The position numbers and the translations under genes were made by a program. The notes below the pieces were generated by a model. The model was not told where the DNA came from. It was given only the letters and a program-made list of their open reading frames with translations, and did no database searches. Shown in pieces: positions 57,642-64,000 of a stretch of DNA of 64,000 nt (its first letter is position 1; every line of letters begins with the position of its first letter). The stretch spans positions 1 through 64,000 of the forward strand of contig VCJN01002660.1 of assembly GCA_006384855.1 (NCBI GenBank), in the 5' to 3' direction. Source of the DNA: Tetraselmis striata (lineage: Eukaryota > Chlorophyta > Chlorodendrophyceae > Chlorodendrales > Chlorodendraceae).

Positions 57642-60600
57642 TCATGCGGGCACCGCAGCGCCGCCGCCGCCGACCAGCGGCGAGTCGCCAAACGTGAGCG
57701 GCTTCCACTCCAGCGTGAGCGATATCTCGCCCTGCTGCGTCTCCTGCAGCGCCCACACGTCCTTGATGCGCACGTTCCGCACCACGTCCTGCACCGGGAT
57801 GCGCAGCTTGCCGATGGAGGGCTGCGCGCAGTAGGGAGGAGGAGGGACGGGGGGGGAGGGGGGGGGGGTGGCGGGGGGGGGGTGGGAGGCACTCAGCTCG
57901 CATTCACAACCGGACTTGACTGCGCAATGTGGAATGCCGGATAAGAGCGCGAGCAAACCGCTGTATTTATCTCACACACACACACACACACACAATATAT
58001 ATAAAATATTTTTTATATGCACGTACTTATTTATTTATTTATTTATTCATATGTCTGTAAATGGAGGGTTTCCTTTGCATTAGCAATGCGATGCAGTCAC
58101 GCCCGTAAGCCACCTTGGGTTCTGTAACACCGGCGCCTGGTGGGCTGCTGGAGGGCTCCTACCTCAAAAAGGTTTCTCTCCAGCCCTCCTCTCACTATCG
58201 ATGTACACACAAATGAGGTCCATGCGTGTTTGTGTGCGTGAGTACGGGTGCCGGCGCACTTGGGGCGCTCAGGTTGTTGTTCGCAGTATTCTTATTACCT
58301 CGTCGGCACCCGGACATGGCCGGGCATGACTAATAAACCATTGTAATGCTCTCCCCCCCCACCCCCCTCCCCCCCCAACTCTCATACACACACACACACA
58401 CACACACCTACAATAACAACAACACATGTGACAATGGTGTATCAGTCATTCCAGATCATGCGCGGGTGCCGGCGCGGTTATAAGAATACTGCGAACAACC
58501 TGGCCCCACTGTGGACGACACGATAGCGGAACCATAGTGAGTGCTCTTCTATAGGCTACATGCAACCCAAACTCAATAATGGTCCTTATGAGTGCGGCGG
58601 CACCCGTACACACGCACACAAACACACCCAGGCCTTACTTGCGTGTACATAAACAGGGAGAGACGGAGGGAGAAAGAGAGAGAGAGAGAGGGGGGGGCGA
58701 GAGGAAGCACGTGCTGCTGCATGGGGGGCCGCCCGCACCTTGTCCCTCCGCTGGCAGTCGCGCACGTTGAACACCACGAACGAGTCGGCGCTGATGGCGA
58801 CGAAGTCGAACTTGTCGCCCCAGCGCGGCGAAGGCTCGTTGAAGACCACGGAGGAGGTCTGGATGATGGGCTTGTCCAGCAGGTCGTCGTACAGGCTGAT
58901 CTCCACCTGCGGGTCCGTCGTGTTGTCGCCCTGCAAGCAGCGCATCACGACGGTCGGCGCTCGGCAAAGGCATCGCCGCAAAAACCTGAACCCGGCTCCC
59001 TTGCTGCATTTGATAAGGAAATGTCTATGCAGATCCGGAATGTACTGTATACCCCCCTAATCCTAACCCCAACCATCAAACCAAAGCCTAAAACCAAGCA
59101 GTAAGCCCAGAGAATCCTAACCTTAACCCTAAGAGAAGCCCTAACATTAAACCCGATCGTAATCTATCCCTAAAATCCTATTATGGCCGCAAACCCTCGC
59201 CCATCCCTACAGAAGCCCCCTTCCACCCCCCCCCCCCCCCTGCCCAAACACACACACACCCCGCCAAATCGAACCCGGGTCTCCACCGTCGCAAACTAGC
59301 GCATGTGCACGGTGCCGCACCGATGCCAACATGGGGATTTCGATTCAATACATCCGAATTATCCGCATATTCGGCATCATCACAAGAGGGGGAGGGAGAA
59401 GGGGGGGAGGGGGTACATCCCCAGGATCCGAATAGACCATCTTGTACTAAATACAATGATTATAGGATTAATTATACTCAGTTATGAATACAGCTTGTAA
59501 TCATTTCCTGCCAGGAAAAGACGAAACCTTCGATGCCAGGGCAATCATTGGAGTGCAGCTGCAATGACTATGGCTGCTCCTACAGGAATCGAAACGCATC
59601 ATGGACTGTGGCTGTGTGTGCTGGGAGGCAGGGCTTTATGAGTTCCATGTACAGCGGTGTTGTTTTGCCAAGGTTCTGTCCTAGGTATACACTCGTCAGT
59701 CTTTGCTGCGGCACAGGTGACAGACTACAGCAGGCGCAGCTAGGCCCTCGGCAGCTGGGCATTATGTTCCACCGTCCCATTGGGTTCTCAGGTCGCAAAA
59801 CCGATGAACTGATTTCCGCTTTCGGGTTGGAGATCTCGCGCTATCTTTGTGGTGCATTCCGAAAGACCGCCTGCCAGGTATAAATGCACTCCGCCCTTCC
59901 CCTTGCAAGAGGCGTCAAACACAATATATACCAAAACCCAAAAGCATGGTCACAATACGTATGCAGGCACGCCTGTCGGCGGGGGAGGGGGAGGGCACCT
60001 GGAGGTTGATGCACCGGGTGAGCGTGACGGTCATCACGCCCTTCGCGTCCTGCGAGCACGCAGCGCACGCGGCGGGGTCAGCCCAGCCATCTTTTCAATG
60101 ATGGGGCCGTAAGCAAGGCGCCCTGTCACAGTTAGACATGCTCAGCTGTTCGGCCGTGTGCTGAGGTTTTGAGCGGGGGAGGGGGGGGTGCGCGGGCGGG
60201 CGGGCGGGCACCCGGAGCCGCACAGACTCCATCCTGCGGAAGGTGCGCTGCGGCTGCAGGGAGACAGCCGCTTTGGGCACGGCGCCCGCGTCGTTCTGGG
60301 CGGTCGTGGCGGTGTTGGCCGCCATGGCCTGCGCTCGCGGGGCACGCAGCGGGCGGCGAGTCGGGCTTCAGCGCTCCCCCCCCCTTCTCCTCCGAGCTTC
60401 CCTCAGCACCACGGACACCACATCCCAGGCACGGGAGAACAAGCGAGGAGGCCGGGGGGGGTGGGGGGGGGGTGGGGGGAAGAGGGGGGGGTCACCGCGC
60501 GGTTGAAGGGGTGGAACTTGGCCTCGATCACGATAGACCCCAGGTCCTTCTTCTTTTTGCGCACCGCGGGCACCCCCGCATCGCCCTCGGTGCGCGGGAC

Positions 60601-60866
60601 CTCCACGGGCTCCCACTCGCCGGTGAGGCCGCGCTTGCGCATGGACGTCACCACACCCTCCGGCGCGGCTTCCTCCTTCAGCTTCTGCGCAGGCATGTGC
60701 GCGATTATACCGCGTCTCGAAAGCAACGGCCTGGGGATTGTGTCCTACCTTCGTGATGTGTTCTAAGAGAGTTCCAGATAAATGCGGTAATCCCTTCTGA
60801 GTGCGCGAGGGGTCAAAACCAACTGTATGTAGCGAACTATTGTGTGGTGAGTTGCGTCGATTGGGG

Positions 60867-60923
<57 letters not shown>

Positions 60924-62838
60924 CTTGCCGCGCTTGGACTTCTTGCCCTTGGCCAGGCCAATGGTGAGCTCATACGAGACGAGCGGGTCCACCATGAACG
61001 GCATGTTCCCCAGCGGGATGCGCGCCTTGCCCATGGACTTGTCTTGCCTGCAGGTCGTGCCGCAGGTCAGAGGGGGCGGAACACGGCAATACACACAGCG
61101 ATGTACAATGAGGAGCTTAATGGACACACACACACATAGGGATGCCGGCGCGGTGATGACAACATTGGGAATAAGAACCTGCTGTGCCTGTCAGAGGTCA
61201 GGTGCAGACGAAACTACAGCGAAATGTTTCTCAGTTGCATGCTAGCCCAGTTTGAGGCTTATAAGGGTCCGCAGATGCACATGTAGTGAAGTGCAGTACA
61301 TGTCTATGCACTTGGCAGTGCCAGGAGGGCAGGGGAGGGGGGGAAAGGGGGGTCAGCATGGGCGCCGACCAGCCAAAGTCCTCGTCCTTGATGGTCAGGG
61401 AGAGGGCCTGCTCCTCACGGCTGTCCACAATCAGGTAGAACTCCTCGTTCCACTCCGGGTGGCTGTTGTTGTTGATCACGCTCGTGCTCACGCCGCGGCC
61501 CTCCCTCACCTGCCGGCAGGACGCCAGCCGCGGCGAGTTGGCTTGAATCGGTGCAGCGGGGAGAGGTGCGGGCGGGAGGCGGGAGAGGGGGGGGGGGGAC
61601 TCGCACCTCCAACGCCACAAACGGATCGACCTTGGAGAACAGCTCGCCGCCCTTGAGGCCATCGGCACGGCAGATCTTGACGGACAGCATGCCCTCCGGT
61701 TCCGGCGGCCGCCCGCCGTTCTCCATGATGTCAAAGCTCATCTGCGCGCATAAAGGGAGGGGGGGTGAGTTGGGCAGCTCGCTGGGGAGAGCAGGGGCGG
61801 CACGGCGGGAGGAGGCAGGGGCGGGCGCACCTGGTTGGGGAACACCAGCATGTCGCCCACGATGGTCGCCACCGCCTTTTGCGCAATGTCGCGCACCACA
61901 GGCAGCGCCATGAGGTCCAACCGGTTGATGACCATCACGCTGAGGTCCACAAACGGCTCCTGCGCGTACAAGCGCCCGCCACCTCAGCGCCACGCGCGCG
62001 TCCGGCGGGCCCGGAGCCGTCACGTCACGGCCCCGCAGATCACCTTGAGGAGCGACACGGAGACGGCGCCGAGGCAGGGCAGCGTCTCCACGAGCGGCTT
62101 GATGGTGATGCGCGACTCGGCCTTCATCACGATGTCCGTCACCTCCACGGGAACGTACACCATCACGCCCGCCACGCGGATCTGCAGGGGCACGGCGCCG
62201 CTCAGCCCGCCGGGCATGGGAATCGCAAACGGAAAGACATGGGGAGCCTGATGGTGGGTATGCTGGGGAGCCTGATGTCTTGGGGAGCCTGATGTCCTGG
62301 GGGTCCATGGGTGGGATGGCCTGATGTCCTGGGGGTTCCTGGGTGTTGTGTGTGTGTGTGGGGGGGGGGGGGGGGGGGGGGGCAGGTCGCGCCTTGGCAG
62401 CCACACGGATCTTGGCGTTGCTGCCCCACAGGATGGGCGCCTCCAGGATGACCTCATCCTCGTTGGTCTCGTACACCTTGATGCCGCCGATGCGGATGGG
62501 GCGCGAGCCCAGGTCCATGCACTCCATGTCGATGGCCTCCAGCACGCCGATCTGCCGCGGCACCCCGCGCACACCGACCGCCTCAGCGCCTGCCGAGCTG
62601 GCGCTGCTTGTGCCCTTGTTGACACGTGATCAACAGGAGGATGCGTTGCTTGGCGGGAGGCAATATGGATTGGGGGGGAAGGGGAAGGGTGGGGGGAAAC
62701 ACCTTCTGGACCTGTTGCTTGAGCACCGGCTCCAGCTGCTGCGCCACCATCTCCGTGATCGCCTTGTTGTAGTGCGGCCACAGCACCCGGATAGTGTAGT
62801 TGATCCACGCCACCTGCACGCGCAGCGATAGGCCATCA

Positions 62839-62869
<31 letters not shown>

Positions 62870-63296
62870 CACCCCCAGACCCCCACTCCCCAGGCTCCAA
62901 TGCCACCAGGCATGCAGCCGGCGCCGCGACGCTCACCCGCTCGTAGTCAGGCCAGCGCGTCCACATTGGTGTGAACTCAAGCGCCTCGCGCAGGTCTCGC
63001 GGCACCGGGCCGCTGGGCGTCTCGTCGTCCGGCACCTCGCCATCCATGTCGACGTCCAGGAAGGTGAAGTCGCGCGGCTCCTTCTTTGCAAACAGCAGCT
63101 GCCCCACCTGCCCCATCGCCCCACGGCCAATTCGCCAGCGCGCTCAGCAAAGGTGCTGCCGGGAACGCGCGCGGGGGAAGGGCGGTGGTGGTTTGGGGCG
63201 CGGGGGGGGGGGGGGGGGGGGGGGGGGGGGTGAGACGCCCACCGAGATGCCGCCGATGATGCCGATGCCGGCGCCCAGGACGGCTCCCAGCACCAT
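57642..63296 (-). CDS. Plant-type synaptotagmin / SMP-C2-C2 membrane contact-site protein, 629 aa, 14 exons
   Basis: Exons: 63243-63296, 62937-63107, 62703-62813, 62393-62551, 62044-62181, 61831-61959, 61607-61741, 61370-61509, 60924-61047, 60496-60684, 60212-60328, 59999-60049, 58739-58930, 57642-57821. Every join keeps phase. Introns are GT-AG except the fourth (after 62393), which appears to start GC. A Gly/Ile-rich membrane segment opens the protein (MVLGAVLGAGIGIIGGIS). The SMP lipid-transfer domain follows (about residues 55-255: WINYTIRVLWPHYNKAI, MECMDLGSRPIRIGGIKVY, ESRITIKPLVETLPCLGAV, DIAQKAVATIVGDML). C2A is at about 270-385 (LSVKICRADGL, SKVDPFVALEV, HPEWNEEFYLIV, KDEDFGWQDKSMG). 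A basic linker of about 110 residues leads to C2B (VMTVTLTRCINLQG to the end). Arabidopsis SYT1 relatives tether ER to plasma membrane. The linker is longer than usual. Confidence 0.93.
58266..58510. repeat. Fold-back (MITE-like) inverted repeat in the last intron of the synaptotagmin-like gene
   Basis: GTTGTTCGCAGTATTCTTAT (58277-58298) pairs with ATAAGAATACTGCGAACAAC (58480-58501). Further arm sequence (GGCACCCGGACATG ... ACCATTGTAATG) pairs imperfectly with CAATGGTGTATCAGTCATTCC ... GGGTGCC. A C run and (CA)n fill the loop. Confidence 0.8.
59040..59180. repeat. Degenerate CCCTAA-type repeats in an intron
   Basis: CCTAATCCTAACCCC, ATCCTAACCTTAACCCTAAG, GCCCTAACATTAAACCC and CCCTAAAATCC occur within 140 bp of intron sequence, a worn telomere-like stretch. 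Confidence 0.65.
60869..60920 (-). repeat. 52-base poly(G) (poly(C) on the coding strand) next to a 5' splice site
   Basis: Uninterrupted run. On the coding strand it begins 3 nt after the 5' splice site of exon 60924-61047. Longest homopolymer in the window. Confidence 0.97.
62841..62870 (+). repeat. 30-base poly(C) in intron 2 of the synaptotagmin-like gene
   Basis: On the coding strand this is a G run near the 3' splice site, the opposite polarity to the other tracts of this gene. Confidence 0.95.
63202..63230 (-). repeat. 29-base poly(G) in intron 1 of the synaptotagmin-like gene
   Basis: C run on the coding strand, starting about 12 nt after the 5' splice site of exon 1. Confidence 0.95.
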
Positions 63297-64000
63297 GGCT
63301 GCAGGTCTCCACTGCCCAGCTGGCAGCGCAGACCGGGGGAAGGGGGAGGAGGTGCAGGGCAGCCGCTCGACCTGCCCGCGGGCAACGGTGCATTGTCACA
63401 GCTCAGCCCGCCCGGCCCGCCCGCACCGGCCACATCCCATCGCACAGCCTCCCCCCCCCTCCTTGGCAGCACACGGCTGGAGCTGTGCTGGCTGACTCCT
63501 TCCAGCCGCATACCTAATGGTCCACACCACGGCGTTTTCGCATGACTACGTGCGCCACCGCCGCCGCAGCCACAGCCAGAATCAACCTTAAATAAAAAAA
63601 ACTAGCGACTGGTGCTAGGTAACCTGGTAGCCAGGCCCGCGGATAGTTGCCTGTCGGCTCGCCGTGCCGGCGCGCCACGGCCCTCGGCCGTGGAAAGGCA
63701 CCGCGCCGGGCACGCAAGCACCGCATCCCTCCGGTGATCCTCGGAGCCGGATGTGCCGCTCGGCGCAATGCGGTTGCCGGTCGGGGCTTCGAGCTCCGCG
63801 GCGCCTCTCGTCCCTCGGCTGCTTCCCCCCCCCCCCCCCCCCCCCCCCCTCCTTCCTACAAGCATAGCGGCCCCAGTCGCGGGAGGCGTAAAGGGCGGCG
63901 GAGGAGGGTCTGCGACGACGGACACGCTCATGGTACGTGCGCGTGCGGGCTTATGCGTTTTTTTCGTAAAGGGGGGTGTATGATTGGGCGCTAGTGTGGC
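63297..64000. other. Upstream region of the synaptotagmin-like gene
   Basis: Probably promoter and 5' UTR. It contains a C run at about 63827-63849 and a T run at 63957-63965. Open frames on both strands are Arg/Pro-rich shadows. No second gene recognised before the window ends. Confidence 0.5.

Noticed and set aside
56672..57892. 406-codon minus frame
   Set aside because: Mostly Pro, Ser and low-complexity residues from C runs and (CT)n repeats; it overlaps the last exon of the synaptotagmin-like gene in another frame.
61415..62572. 385-codon minus frame in the synaptotagmin-like gene
   Set aside because: It runs through several introns; it contains true exon pieces but is not itself a protein, and splicing gives the correct order.

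Overview
The window looks like nuclear DNA of a GC-rich green alga (Chlorophyta). Host genes have GT-AG introns, TGTAA polyadenylation signals follow several stop codons (about 39771, 40856 on minus, 44654, 55915), a plant-type SMP-C2 synaptotagmin is present, and an intron holds a TTTTAGGG-type telomere-like stretch. The species cannot be fixed from this sequence alone. Very long poly(G)/poly(C) tracts, up to 52 bases, occur throughout.

The left 36 kb is a nest of mobile elements. Two copies of a large CACTG-ended DNA transposon face each other: copy L runs from outside the window to 5690, and copy R is complete at 23914-31102, with matching terminal inverted repeats and a CTA target duplication. 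Between them lies a Ty3/gypsy retrotransposon cut into pieces. Its reverse transcriptase remnant (5691-6255) abuts copy L. Its RNase H (14366-14760) and integrase (14955-16398) resume after an 8.1-kb insertion with its own inverted repeats (6256-14365). That insertion carries a DIRS/PAT-like tyrosine-recombinase retrotransposon with split direct repeats (6489-9826). The gypsy 3' LTR is in turn split by a 4.6-kb non-LTR element with a C-terminal PD-(D/E)XK-type endonuclease (16570-21189). Tiny 3'-end copies of that non-LTR family (22, 69 and 77 bp, each with target duplications), a 314-bp TRIM (5134-5447), a 1.35-kb inverted-repeat family (32675-34021, 34564-35911 and a relic at 22228-22592) and a further inverted repeat pair (21590-22225 and 31380-32450) complete the nest.

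The right 27 kb is mostly host genes with shorter repeats between them: a secreted or membrane-anchored protein of unknown function (37172-39730, plus), prefoldin subunit 3 (40924-41472, minus), a GT29 sialyltransferase-like type II membrane protein (46796-51491, plus, nine exons), THO complex subunit 7 (54552-55813, plus, two exons) and a synaptotagmin-like SMP-C2-C2 contact-site protein (57642-63296, minus, fourteen exons). Exon joins were worked out by hand from splice sites and reading phase. These host genes belong to unrelated processes (cytoskeletal protein folding, Golgi glycosylation, mRNA export, ER-plasma membrane contacts), as is usual for a eukaryotic chromosome.

The most unusual signals are the CACTG transposon, whose protein features (BED-like finger plus Tudor-like domain on one strand, piggyBac-like cysteine-rich tail on the other) fit no single superfamily, and C-rich or poly(C) runs just downstream of many 5' splice sites.
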